DNA of 64,000 nucleotides from an uncultured Oscillibacter sp. (GTDB lineage Bacteria; Bacillota; Clostridia; Oscillospirales; Oscillospiraceae), in NCBI GenBank assembly GCA_910583695.1, contig CAJTZL010000004.1:26336-90335 (forward strand), read 5' to 3'. Each line of letters opens with the position of its first letter. Positions within the stretch are counted from its first letter, which is position 1. Positions 17,536 to 25,454 of this stretch are shown here, one piece after another. A program made the position numbers and the translations under genes. Below the pieces are notes generated by a model, which saw only the letters and a list, made by a program, of their open reading frames with translations, made no database searches and was not told the origin of the DNA.

Positions 17536-17564
17536 ATTATAACATTTTTTTCTTCCCCTGGCAA
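17536..17564 (-). promoter_or_regulatory. Promoter of the binding-protein/chemoreceptor pair
   Basis: Minus strand TTGCCA (17559-17564), 17-bp spacer, perfect TATAAT (17536-17541), about 94 bp before the lipoprotein start. Confidence 0.8.
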
Positions 17565-17710
17565 GGCGTTCTTGTTCCGAAGCTGATATATCCGCAGACA
17601 CGGGCGGCGCATGGACAGCAGATTTGGCCGAAATGCATTCTATAGCTATAGTGAAAAGCGGCCGGGCAGGCCCGCCTGCCCGGCAAGAAAAAATTACCGT
17701 CAGGAAAACA

Positions 17711-17739
17711 GCATATTCCCCCTCTTTCGAGTCAAACTA
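17711..17739 (+). promoter_or_regulatory. Putative sigma-G (forespore) promoter of the SASP gene
   Basis: GCATA (17711-17715), 17-bp spacer, CAAACTA (17733-17739). This fits the sigma-G pattern (GMATA-N17/18-CATWMTA) with one mismatch in the -10, and lies 65 bp before a forespore gene. Confidence 0.55.
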
Positions 17740-17804
17740 TGCTCGCGATACCCAGTGACCCGCAAACGCATGATTTGATGAAGATGAAAAGGAGAGATTC
17801 AATT

Positions 17805-18002
17805 ATGTCTAGCAAGAACACCAACAAACTCAATGTCCCCGAGGCCCGCAGCGCCATGGATAAGTTCAAGATGGAGGCCGCCTCCGAGGTGGGCGTCAAC
17901 CTGAAGGAAGGCTACAACGGCGACCTGACCAGCCGGGAGGCCGGCTCTGTCGGCGGCCAGATGGTCAAGAAGATGATCGAGTCCTACGAGAAGTCCCTGT
18001 AA
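17805..18002 (+). CDS. Small acid-soluble spore protein, alpha/beta type
   Basis: DNA-binding protein that saturates and protects the forespore chromosome. The 65-residue product has both family motifs: the GPR protease site in FKMEAASEVGV (cleavage expected after Glu) and the C-terminal DNA-binding block LTSREAGSVGGQMVKKMIES. The start at 17805 has GGAG ten bases before it; earlier in-frame ATGs lie too near the promoter and add nothing family-like. A sigma-G-like promoter precedes it and a terminator follows 17 bp after the stop, so it is a single-gene unit. It marks the organism as an endospore former. Confidence 0.95.
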   Translation: MSSKNTNKLNVPEARSAMDKFKMEAASEVGVNLKEGYNGDLTSREAGSVGGQMVKKMIESYEKSL

Positions 18003-18019
18003 CTTCCCGCCGGACCGAA

Positions 18020-18051
18020 AGGGGGAGAGGCAGCCGCCTCTCCCCCTGTTT
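18020..18051. terminator. Bidirectional terminator between SASP and dpaB
   Basis: 12-bp perfect stem (18020-18031 with 18036-18047), 4-base loop, then a T-rich tail GTTTCTCTC on the plus strand. Confidence 0.75.
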
Positions 18052-18062
18052 CTCTCATCCGC

Positions 18063-18638
18063 TCACCGCAGCAAAATCGGCTGGAGCTGCTCCCCCCGGA
18101 GGGCGGCGTCCACCGTCTCCGGCAGCTTGGAAAAATCCGCCACCAGGGAGCCCGGCTTCTGCACCGCGTTGTCCTGGCCGAAGGGCACAAAATAATAATT
18201 CCGCCGGACCAGCAGCTCACCGATGTTCTTTGCCCCCGCCGCCAGCCCGTCGTTGCTGGACACCGCCAGCACCACCGGACGGCCGTTCCGCAGATGGGAC
18301 TTGGCCGCCATGGTCACGGAGGTATCCGCGATGCCCGCCGCCAGCTTGGCAATCGTATTCCCCGTGGCCGGGGCAATCACCAGTACATCCAGCAGCCCCT
18401 TGGGCCCGATGGGCTCCACCGACGGGATATCCAGCAGGACGTCGTTCCCCGTCAGGTCCTCCAGCCGCTCCAGCAGGTCCTCCGACGTGCCGAAGCGGGT
18501 GTCCGTAAAGGCGGAAATCTCTGAGACAATGGGAATCACCGTCTCGTAGATCCCCGCCAGCGCCTCCAGGGCCCTCAGCACCTTCTCGTGGGTGCAGAAG
18601 GAGCCGCAGACCGCAAAACCGACCCGTTCCTTGCGCAT
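18063..18638 (-). CDS. dpaB: Dipicolinate synthase subunit B (flavoprotein)
   Basis: With DpaA it converts a late lysine-pathway intermediate to dipicolinic acid in the mother cell during sporulation. The 191-residue protein belongs to the flavin-dependent decarboxylase-like fold: VGFAVCGSFCTHEKVLRAL at the N-terminus, LVIAPATGNTIAKLAAGIAD in the middle and VLAVSSNDGLAAGAKNI after it, all typical of SpoVFB/DpaB. The ATG at 18638 is chosen because GAGGTG lies six bases before it; a GTG at 18647 overlaps that site. It follows dpaA by 10 bp in one operon. Confidence 0.93.
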   Translation of the reverse strand: MRKERVGFAVCGSFCTHEKVLRALEALAGIYETVIPIVSEISAFTDTRFGTSEDLLERLEDLTGNDVLLDIPSVEPIGPKGLLDVLVIAPATGNTIAKLAAGIADTSVTMAAKSHLRNGRPVVLAVSSNDGLAAGAKNIGELLVRRNYYFVPFGQDNAVQKPGSLVADFSKLPETVDAALRGEQLQPILLR

Positions 18639-18648
18639 ACAGGTCACC

Positions 18649-19479
18649 TCATTCTTCCAATAGGATGTAATACACCGCGTCCCGGATGGCCGCCGCCGCG
18701 GACCGGGGCGACAGCCGCCCCGGCAGAGAGCGGGCCCAAAGCACAGGCCTGCCCTCCGCCGCCGTCTCGATGCCCCGGACGGAAGCCAGATCCATCAGCA
18801 GGCATTCCTCGGGCAGCTGCCCCAGAAGCGAAGTCCCCAGGACGGGGGAGGGAACCGTGTTGAACACCGCGCCGAAGGCACTCAAGCGGCCGTCCAGCTT
18901 CCCGGTCTCCAAGGCCCGGTAGCCATAGGCTCGAATCCAGGCCAGGTCCTCCGGCCGTCTAGCCGTAGCCGTGACCCTGGCCCCCAGGCCGTGGAGGCGG
19001 AAGCTCAGCAGTTTTCCGATGCGGCCGAAGCCCAGCACCAGACACTCCTCTCCCAGCAGGGTCCGGTCCAGGTGCTCCATGGCGGTCTGGACGGCCCCCT
19101 CCGCCGTGGCGGCGGCGTTAGCCACCGCCAGCTCCTCCCGGAGGAAGTAGTCCTCCACCGTCAGGCCCAGGTCCTCCGCCTCCCGGCGCTGCTGAGGCCG
19201 CACCTGTCCCGCCAGAATCCGCTGCCGGGGACGGAGGCGGCGGAACAGGTCCGCCGTGGGCACCGCCCCCTCCTCGCAGTTTAGCACGCCGTCTCCCCTG
19301 CACAGCGGCAGGGGCAGGATCACCACATCGGCGGCGGCGGCCCGGTCCAGCGTGTCCGCCCCCACGGGCTTCCAGTGGTCCAGGCCATAAGTACGGACAG
19401 AATGGCCGTCCCCGGCCAGCAATCGGGCCAGCTCCGCCTGACGGCGGTCCCCGCCGATGACGCCAAAGGTCTTGTTCAT
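18649..19479 (-). CDS. dpaA: Dipicolinate synthase subunit A
   Basis: NADP-dependent subunit of dipicolinate synthase, needed to make spore-core dipicolinic acid. The 276-residue protein starts MNKTFGVIGGDRRQAELARL, the family N-terminus, and has a Rossmann nucleotide-binding motif VLGFGRIGKLL near residue 150. Length is a little short of the usual 290-300. It is preceded by a GGGGGAG ribosome site and a sporulation-type promoter (19501-19528), and followed by dpaB. Confidence 0.93.
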   Translation of the reverse strand: MNKTFGVIGGDRRQAELARLLAGDGHSVRTYGLDHWKPVGADTLDRAAAADVVILPLPLCRGDGVLNCEEGAVPTADLFRRLRPRQRILAGQVRPQQRREAEDLGLTVEDYFLREELAVANAAATAEGAVQTAMEHLDRTLLGEECLVLGFGRIGKLLSFRLHGLGARVTATARRPEDLAWIRAYGYRALETGKLDGRLSAFGAVFNTVPSPVLGTSLLGQLPEECLLMDLASVRGIETAAEGRPVLWARSLPGRLSPRSAAAAIRDAVYYILLEE

Positions 19480-19500
19480 CTCAACACTCCCCCTCGCTTC

Positions 19501-19528
19501 ATGGTATGGCCGGAGATGGGAATGGGTG
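19501..19528 (-). promoter_or_regulatory. Putative mother-cell (sigma-K or sigma-E) promoter of dpaAB
   Basis: On the minus strand CATACCAT (19508 down to 19501) fits the mother-cell -10 pattern CATANNNT, with AC 17 bases upstream (19527-19526) as expected for sigma-K. It lies about 22 bp before dpaA. Confidence 0.5.
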
Positions 19529-19530
19529 AT

Positions 19531-19562
19531 TCCGCCCGGCGAAAAGCCTTTCGCCGGGCGGA
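19531..19562. repeat. Perfect 14-bp inverted repeat upstream of dpaA
   Basis: Arms 19531-19544 and 19549-19562 match perfectly around a 4-base centre (core CCGCCCGGCGAAA). No U-run follows on either strand, so it is not a standard terminator. It sits just upstream of the dpaA promoter -35, where an activator could bind. Confidence 0.5.
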
Positions 19563-19692
19563 GAAGACTCCGAAGCGCTTCTTGGCTTGAACGGCGCAGG
19601 GAACCGGGTTGTCCCGCGCAAAAGCCGCCGGCGGCGCTTCAGAACCTGCGCCTTTCTCCTCCCCGCCGAATCGCATTTTTCGGCAGTTTGAA

Positions 19693-19721
19693 TTGTCTTT
19701 TCACGGCGGGCGTGGTACAAT
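19693..19721 (+). promoter_or_regulatory. Promoter of the HAD phosphatase gene
   Basis: TTGTCT (19693-19698), 17-bp spacer, TACAAT (19716-19721), 35 bp before the ATG. Confidence 0.65.
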
Positions 19722-19756
19722 GGAGACGGTCAAAATTCCGGAAAGGACTTTTTGAG

Positions 19757-20440
19757 ATGAACTACAAATACCTGCTCTTTGATGCCGACGACACCCTCTT
19801 TGACTTTCCCAAGGCCTCCTCCCGGGCCTTTGAGGCCATGTGCCGGACGCACAGCATTCCCTACACGCCGGAGGTCTACCGGCTCTATCATGAGATCAAC
19901 CTGGAGCTCTGGGCCGCCTTTGACCGGGGCGAAGCGGCCAAGGAGTTCATCACCCTGGAGCGCTATGTCCGCTTCCTGCGCGCTCTGGGCCTGGAGCGGG
20001 ACCCGGCGGCCTGCAACCGGGACTATCTGGCCGCCCTGGGGGAGGGTGTCTATCCCCTGCCCCATGCGGAGGAGGTCTGCCGGGAGCTCAAGGCCCGGGG
20101 GCACCGCATGTACCTCATCACCAACGCCGTGGCCTCCGTCCAGCGCAGCCGCCTCCGGGGCAGCGTCTTCGCGGAGCTCTTTGAGGCCGCCTTCATCTCC
20201 GAGGAGGCCGGAGCCGCCAAGCCCAGCCAAGCCTATTTCGACTATGTGCGCCGCCGGCTCCCGGAGCTGACGGCGGAAAACGCCCTGGTCATCGGGGATT
20301 CCCTGTCCACGGATATCCAAGGGGCCAACAACGCCGGGCTCCCCTGCTGCTGGTTCAATCCTGCGGGAAACCGGCGGCAGGAGGGACTGCGGGTGGATTA
20401 TGAAATCAAGGATCTGAGGACCCTGCTGGAAATCGCATGA
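19757..20440 (+). CDS. HAD-superfamily hydrolase, YjjG-type nucleotidase
   Basis: A 227-residue haloacid-dehalogenase-fold phosphatase. Motif I is LLFDADDTLFDF (Asp9 nucleophile, with an Asp-Asp pair as in YjjG), motif II the Thr-Asn in MYLITNAVAS, motif III the Lys in AAKPSQAYFDYV, and motif IV GDSLSTDIQGA. The YjjG/YfnB subfamily hydrolyses pyrimidine nucleoside monophosphates and helps clear non-canonical nucleotides; that role is inferred from similarity. It is a single gene with its own promoter, and starts at 19757 after AAAGGA. Confidence 0.85.
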   Translation: MNYKYLLFDADDTLFDFPKASSRAFEAMCRTHSIPYTPEVYRLYHEINLELWAAFDRGEAAKEFITLERYVRFLRALGLERDPAACNRDYLAALGEGVYPLPHAEEVCRELKARGHRMYLITNAVASVQRSRLRGSVFAELFEAAFISEEAGAAKPSQAYFDYVRRRLPELTAENALVIGDSLSTDIQGANNAGLPCCWFNPAGNRRQEGLRVDYEIKDLRTLLEIA

Positions 20441-20565
20441 GAATGGGCTCCTGCGCCGCATCCGGGACTGTTCCAGCTATCTCCTCGTCATGGATGGGCT
20501 GAATCGGTTTATTCAAAAAAGTCTTTCCGCGTTCTCGCCGCCCATCCCTTTGCCACCATTTGCCT

Positions 20566-20588
20566 CCCCGCCGTCAGCGGGGCTTTTT
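20566..20588 (+). terminator. Terminator between the HAD gene and the convergent DUF3795 gene
   Basis: 6-bp GC stem (20566-20571 with 20577-20582), 5-base loop, then CTTTTT on the plus strand. It overlaps the last codons of the convergent gene. Confidence 0.6.
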
Positions 20589-21116
20589 CCGCAGCTTCAG
20601 CAAAACGCCCTTCCGCTCTGCCGCCGCCTGGAGCAGGGCGGCGGTTTTGGCTCCCCGCTCCTGAAGAGGCCGGTCCGCCAGGGCCTCCGCCGCCCGGCGA
20701 ATCTCCCGAAGGGCCTCCGAAGGCAAAAGGCCCGCCGCCAGATAGAAGAGGGTCTTCCGCCGCCCGTCGTTGCACTTTTCCAGGAGAAATTCCAGGATCT
20801 CCCGCCGCTCCGCCAGCCCGGCCCGGTACGCTTCCAGCCCGGCGGTCCGGGCCTTCTCCATGTCTGCCAGCCGGTTTTGATGGGTGATGAACGAATCGTA
20901 TTCATCCGCGCCCTCATACCTCCCGCAGGGAAACTCCCCGCACTGGAAGCAGTAGGAGGGGGCTCCGTGCTCCAGGCTGCACCGGGCGATTTTGCAGGAC
21001 TGGTTCCCCGCTCCCCCGCCGCAGCCGGGGCAGTGCCCGTCCAGCTTCATGGGACACAGACCGCAGTTCAGCCCGCAGAGGGAGAACAGCAGGTCCTCCC
21101 GCACAAATCCCTTCAT
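20574..21116 (-). CDS. DUF3795 cysteine-rich protein
   Basis: A 180-residue protein whose N-terminal 75 residues carry about ten cysteines arranged as in DUF3795 (LCGLNCGLCPMKLDGHCPGC ... CFQCGEFPCG), a likely zinc- or iron-binding module. The remainder is helical and basic. Function of the family is unknown. The start overlaps the stop of the CCA-transferase gene by four bases, so it is translated from the same message. Confidence 0.8.
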   Translation of the reverse strand: MKGFVREDLLFSLCGLNCGLCPMKLDGHCPGCGGGAGNQSCKIARCSLEHGAPSYCFQCGEFPCGRYEGADEYDSFITHQNRLADMEKARTAGLEAYRAGLAERREILEFLLEKCNDGRRKTLFYLAAGLLPSEALREIRRAAEALADRPLQERGAKTAALLQAAAERKGVLLKLRKKPR

Positions 21117-22456
21117 TTCCCGTCCTCCTTCCCGTCCGCTCCCAGGTCCCCCCGGAGATACGCCAGCAGGGTCTCCCGCTCATTGGGCAGTTCCCCGTCC
21201 GTCACCTTGTCCAAAAGCGCCTCCAGGGCCCTCCCCACCGCTGGGCCGGAGAGGCCCAGGGCCAGCAGGTCTCCGCCCTTCACCGCCAGCTGTTTCAGGG
21301 AGAAGCAGGCTTCCTTCGCCAGGAGCCTGTCCAGAATCTCCTCCGCCTTGTCCAGCTCCCTCTGCCGGTCCCGGTAGGCCGGAGCCTGTCCCAGGTTGTC
21401 CGCCCGCTTCACCAGAATCAGGCGGCGCAGGTCCTCCTCGCCCAGTACCCGCAGAGCCCGGCCAACAGCCTTGTCCGTCCGGGGGATGTCCTTGTCATGC
21501 CACTCCACCAGCCGGACCACGGTCTCCCGGAACTCCGCGGCGCATTTCAGGCGGCGGAGCATCCCGTCCGCCAGTTCCCGGCCGGCGGCGGGATGTCCGT
21601 AGAAATGGCCCACCCCCTGCTCATCCAGGGTGAAGCTGGCGGGCTTCCCGACGTCGTGAAGGAGCATCGTACAGCGGAGGACCGGCTCCTCCGGCGCGGC
21701 CGCCAGGGCGTGCAGGGTGTGCTCCCACACGTCGTAGCAGTGGTGCCGGTTCCGCTGGTCAAAGCCCACCATCTCCAACAGCTCCGGCCAGAACACGCCG
21801 AAGACCTCCGGCCAGCCCCGCAGGACCTCCGCCGCCTTCCTTCCCGGCAGGAGCTTGAACAGCTCCGCCTGTATCCGCTCCGGGGCGATGTCCCGCAGCC
21901 CCTCCCGGTTTCTCCGGAGGGCCTCCGCCGTCCCGGGCTCGATTTCCAGGCCCAGCACCGCCGCAAAACGGAGGCCCCGGAGGATGCGCAGAGCGTCCTC
22001 CTGAAACCGCCGGTCCGGGTCCCCCACGCAGCGGAGGATGCCCCGGCGCAGGTCCTCCTGCCCGCCCCAGGGGTCCCGGAGCTCACCCCGGAGGCTCCAG
22101 GCCATGGCGTTAACGGTGAAGTCCCGGCGGCGGAGGTCCTCCTCCAAAGAGCTGGTAAACGCCACGGACTCCGGGCGGCGGTGGTCCCGGTAGGCCCCGT
22201 CGATGCGGTAGGTCGTGACCTCCACAGGGCCCCCCTCCGTCTTGACGGTGACGGTGCCGTGCCGGAGGCCCGTGGGAAGGGCCCGGGAGCCGAAAACCGC
22301 CAGGGTCTCCTCCGGCCGGGCGGCGGTGGCAACGTCCCAGTCCTCCGGCAGACGGCCCGACAGGGCGTCCCGGACGCAGCCCCCCACGCACCAGGCCTCA
22401 CAGCCCGCCGATTCCAGGGCTTGCAGAACGGCCCCCACATATTTCGGTATTTCCAT
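21113..22456 (-). CDS. cca: CCA tRNA nucleotidyltransferase with HD domain
   Basis: Adds or repairs the 3'-CCA of tRNA. The 447-residue protein has the class II nucleotidyltransferase head (VGGCVRDALSGR and DWDVATAARPEE with the catalytic Asp pair), the RRDFTVNAMAW motif, the arm region RFQEDALRILRGLRFAA, and an HD-type domain (LLHDVGKPA, later VEWHDKDI). The start at 22456 has GGGAGAG upstream; an in-frame ATG 25 codons earlier reaches toward the divergent gene and has no site. The downstream DUF3795 gene is coupled to it. Confidence 0.92.
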   Translation of the reverse strand: MEIPKYVGAVLQALESAGCEAWCVGGCVRDALSGRLPEDWDVATAARPEETLAVFGSRALPTGLRHGTVTVKTEGGPVEVTTYRIDGAYRDHRRPESVAFTSSLEEDLRRRDFTVNAMAWSLRGELRDPWGGQEDLRRGILRCVGDPDRRFQEDALRILRGLRFAAVLGLEIEPGTAEALRRNREGLRDIAPERIQAELFKLLPGRKAAEVLRGWPEVFGVFWPELLEMVGFDQRNRHHCYDVWEHTLHALAAAPEEPVLRCTMLLHDVGKPASFTLDEQGVGHFYGHPAAGRELADGMLRRLKCAAEFRETVVRLVEWHDKDIPRTDKAVGRALRVLGEEDLRRLILVKRADNLGQAPAYRDRQRELDKAEEILDRLLAKEACFSLKQLAVKGGDLLALGLSGPAVGRALEALLDKVTDGELPNERETLLAYLRGDLGADGKEDGK

Positions 22457-22548
22457 AGTTCCGCTCTCCCTTGCTTTTTTCGGCTTCCTGTCGTAAAACA
22501 GCCGGGAACTCCTCCCGGACTTTCCTTCCATTCAGGCAGGTGAATCAT

Positions 22549-23133
22549 ATGATTATCTGGCTCAACGGCGCTTTTGGCGCCGGAAAAACCCAGACGGCCT
22601 ATGCGCTCCGGCGCCGGCTGCCGGGGTCCTATGTGTACGACCCGGAAAACGCCGGTTACTTTCTCCGCAAAAATCTGCCGCCCAGTCTGCTCCCCGCCGA
22701 TTTTCAGGACCTTCCCCTATGGCGCACCCTCACGGCCGATATGCTCCGCTATCTCGCGCAGCGGCACCCCGGACCGCTCATCGTCCCCATGACCCTCGTC
22801 AACCGGGCCTACTACGACGAAATCGTCACCAGCCTGTCCCAGGAGCAGGACCTCCGGCATCTCATTCTATGCGTCAGCCGGGAAACCCTGCAAAAGCGGC
22901 TGTCCTCCCGGCTGGAGGGGCCGCGCTCCTGGGCGGCGCTCCAGATGGACCGCTGCTTCCGGGCATTTGAGGAGGAGATCACGGAGCGCAAGCTCCACAC
23001 CGACGGCCTGACCATTGAGCAGGCGGCGGAGCGGGCGGCGGAGATGTGCGGCCTCACGCTGTCCCAGGACCGCCGGAGCGGCCTGCGGAAAGCCGTTGAC
23101 CGGGCCGTCCTTCAAATCCGGCACATCCGATAG
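22549..23133 (+). CDS. TmrB-like P-loop kinase-fold protein
   Basis: A 194-residue ATP-binding protein with a Walker A motif at the very N-terminus (WLNGAFGAGKTQTA, residues 4-17) and a layout like TmrB, the Bacillus tunicamycin-resistance protein, and related nucleoside/aminoglycoside kinase-like proteins. Other matching pieces are YVYDPENAGYFLR and a C-terminal helix-rich part. Start at 22549 follows AGGTGA; an earlier ATG lies within the divergent cca upstream region. Its real substrate is unknown; TmrB itself is thought to bind tunicamycin. It stands alone between cca (divergent) and murC. Confidence 0.75.
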   Translation: MIIWLNGAFGAGKTQTAYALRRRLPGSYVYDPENAGYFLRKNLPPSLLPADFQDLPLWRTLTADMLRYLAQRHPGPLIVPMTLVNRAYYDEIVTSLSQEQDLRHLILCVSRETLQKRLSSRLEGPRSWAALQMDRCFRAFEEEITERKLHTDGLTIEQAAERAAEMCGLTLSQDRRSGLRKAVDRAVLQIRHIR

Positions 23134-23153
23134 CAGATGTTCTTCTTTCGCCG

Positions 23154-23182
23154 TTGCATTTCACTGATTTCTATATTATAAT
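23154..23182 (+). promoter_or_regulatory. Promoter of murC
   Basis: TTGCAT (23154-23159), 17-bp spacer, perfect TATAAT (23177-23182), 62 bp before murC. Confidence 0.8.
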
Positions 23183-23244
23183 AAAATGTCTGCAAGGATA
23201 CAATCTTTTTTAAGTTCCGTTTTCTGGAAAGGAAGCTGATTCCC

Positions 23245-24627
23245 ATGATGCAGAATCAAAAACCTATCAGCGATTTCTTCGTCCCCGGCATGCGGGCCCA
23301 TCTGGTCGGCATCGGAGGCGTCTCCATGTGCCCCCTGGCGGAAGTCCTGCGGGACAAGGGGCTCCGCATCCAGGGCTCCGACATGGCGGAGAGTGACACC
23401 GTGAAGCGCCTCCGCTCCCTGGGCATCCCGGTGGCCGTGGGCCACAACGCCGACAACCTGGGGGACTGCGATCTGGTCATCCGCACCGCCGCCGTCCACG
23501 ACGGCAACCCGGAGATTGCCGGGGCCGTCGCCCGGGGTATCCCGGTCTATGAGCGGGCCCAGGCCTGGGGGGCCATCATGCGGCACTATCCCAATGCCCT
23601 GTGCGTAGCCGGGACCCACGGGAAGACCACCACCACCTCCATGTGCACCCATGTCTTCATGGCCGCGGAGGCGGACCCCACCGTCATGATCGGCGGGACC
23701 CTGCCCCTGCTTCACTCCGGCTACCGGGTGGGCCAGGGAGACACCATCATTCTGGAATCCTGCGAATACTGCAACAGCTTCCTGAGCTTCTATCCCACCG
23801 TGGCGGTGATTTTGAACGTGGAAGCGGACCACCTGGACTTCTTCAAGGACCTGGAGGATATCAAGACCTCCTTCCGCCGCTTTGCGGAGCTGGTGCCCTC
23901 CGGCGGCCGCGTGATCGTCAACGCGGACAACGCCGGGGCCCGGGACACGGTCCAGGGACTGGATTCATTCACCTTCGGCCTGGAGCCGGGGGCGGAGTGC
24001 ACCGCCGTCCACCTTCACGAGGACAAGGGCCGTCCCGTCTTTGACATTCAGGTTCATGGGGAGTTCTACGCCCACGCGGAGCTGCGGGTCTACGGACGGC
24101 ACAACGTATCCAACGCCCTGGCGGCGGCCTCGGCGGCCTATGTGCTGGGCCTCCCGGGGGAGGCGGTGGAACGGGGCCTGAGTTCCTTCACCGGCGCGGG
24201 GCGGCGTTTTGAGTACAAGGGGACCTTCCAGGGCGCGGAAATCTACGACGACTACGCCCACCATCCCGACGAGCTCCACGCCCTGCTGACCACCGCCAAG
24301 GGCCTGGGCTACCGGCGGCTCATTGTGGCCTTCCAGCCCCACACTTACTCCCGGACCGCCAAGCTCTTCGACCGCTTTGTGGAGGAATTGAAGCTGGCGG
24401 ACGTGGTGATCCTGGCGGAGATCTACGCCGCCCGGGAGACAAACAGCCTGGGCATATCCTCGGCGGATCTGGTCCGGGAAATTCCCGGCTCCGTCTACTG
24501 CTCCACCCTGGACAAGACGGCGGAGGCCGTCCGGCGGCTGGCCGGGCCGGGAGATTTGATTCTCACCGTCGGCGCGGGGGACATCTACCGGGCCGGTGAG
24601 AAGCTGCTTTCCCCGGAAGAAGCGTAA
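23245..24627 (+). CDS. murC: UDP-N-acetylmuramate--L-alanine ligase
   Basis: Adds L-Ala to UDP-MurNAc, the first peptide step of peptidoglycan synthesis in the cytoplasm. The 460-residue protein shows the three Mur-ligase domains: UDP-binding (HLVGIGGVSMCPLAEVLR), the ATPase P-loop GTHGKTTTTS at 123-132, the central HNVSNALAAASAA, and the C-terminal DDYAHHPDEL motif diagnostic of MurC. There is no neighbouring mur or fts operon; it is expressed from its own promoter. AAAGGAAG lies upstream of tandem ATGs; the first is used here. Confidence 0.96.
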   Translation: MMQNQKPISDFFVPGMRAHLVGIGGVSMCPLAEVLRDKGLRIQGSDMAESDTVKRLRSLGIPVAVGHNADNLGDCDLVIRTAAVHDGNPEIAGAVARGIPVYERAQAWGAIMRHYPNALCVAGTHGKTTTTSMCTHVFMAAEADPTVMIGGTLPLLHSGYRVGQGDTIILESCEYCNSFLSFYPTVAVILNVEADHLDFFKDLEDIKTSFRRFAELVPSGGRVIVNADNAGARDTVQGLDSFTFGLEPGAECTAVHLHEDKGRPVFDIQVHGEFYAHAELRVYGRHNVSNALAAASAAYVLGLPGEAVERGLSSFTGAGRRFEYKGTFQGAEIYDDYAHHPDELHALLTTAKGLGYRRLIVAFQPHTYSRTAKLFDRFVEELKLADVVILAEIYAARETNSLGISSADLVREIPGSVYCSTLDKTAEAVRRLAGPGDLILTVGAGDIYRAGEKLLSPEEA

Positions 24628-24702
24628 CCGAAAGAACCTGATCCCCCTCCGGCGGCCTGGAACCGCTTTCAGCCGGAGCGCGGGCGGCGGAGGTCTGCTG
24701 AT

Positions 24703-25242
24703 ATGGAACATTCACCTTTATACCACAACACCCGGCCGGAGGGGGCGCTTTTGTCTCAGGAGGAGGCGGCCTTCGCCCTGCTGGAGGAGCTGGCCATGGA
24801 CTATGACCGGGTCTCCAGTGAGCCGGCGGACACCATGGAGAAGTGCGCCGCCGTCAGTGCGGTTCTGGGGGTGCCCATCTGCAAGAATCTTTTTCTCTGC
24901 AACCGGCAGAAGACCCAGTTTTATCTGCTGCTGATGGGGCCGGATAAGCCCTTCCACACCAAAGACCTTTCCCGCCAGATCGGCTCTGCCCGGCTGTCTT
25001 TTGCGCCGGAGGAGAGCCTTTGGGAGCTGCTTCGCTGCACCCCCGGCTCCGCCACGGTGCTGGGTCTGATGAACGACACGGAGCACCGGGTCCGGCTGCT
25101 GATGGAGCGGGAGGTCTATGAGGCGGAGTACCTGAGCTGTCATCCCTGCATCTGCACCAGCAGCCTGAAGCTGAAAACGGCGGACGTGCTGGGGAAGCTG
25201 CTGCCCCGCACGGGGCACGCGGTCACTGTGGTGGAGCTGTGA
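24703..25242 (+). CDS. YbaK/ProX-type aminoacyl-tRNA deacylase
   Basis: A 179-residue protein of the bacterial prolyl-tRNA-synthetase-associated editing family (YbaK, ProXp), which hydrolyses mischarged tRNA. The conserved lysine motif is in VPICKNLFLCNRQ, followed by FYLLLMGPDKPFHTKDLSRQ and the helix GSATVLGLMND, which most resembles the free-standing ProXp-ala (Ala-tRNA-Pro) type. It starts eight bases after GGAGGT and 75 bp after murC on the same strand; no separate promoter is obvious, so it may share the murC transcript. The following terminator closes the unit. Confidence 0.85.
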   Translation: MEHSPLYHNTRPEGALLSQEEAAFALLEELAMDYDRVSSEPADTMEKCAAVSAVLGVPICKNLFLCNRQKTQFYLLLMGPDKPFHTKDLSRQIGSARLSFAPEESLWELLRCTPGSATVLGLMNDTEHRVRLLMEREVYEAEYLSCHPCICTSSLKLKTADVLGKLLPRTGHAVTVVEL

Positions 25243-25419
25243 GCGCCCGGATTCACAAGGCCGAACGCCGTCCGGGCGGTCTTTTCCCGCCATGCCGTGC
25301 CGTTCTCCCCTGCAATCTCTCAGGACCGCCCCGGAGAATCCTCCCTGTCTGACAGGGATTATCCGCATCTACCCGGCATTCCCCCGTTATGAATACAGGT
25401 TCTGAATCCGCGCATGAAG

Positions 25420-25454
25420 AAAGCCGGGGGCCGCCAGGGCCTCCGGCTTTTTCC
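25420..25454. terminator. Terminator between convergent genes
   Basis: 13-bp stem with one G-T wobble (25420-25432 with 25437-25450), then TTTTTCC on the plus strand. Serves the YbaK-like gene and probably the convergent 258-aa gene. Confidence 0.75.

Noticed and set aside
18638..18647. GTG start for dpaB nine bases upstream
   Set aside because: It overlaps the GAGGTG ribosome site that serves the ATG at 18638.
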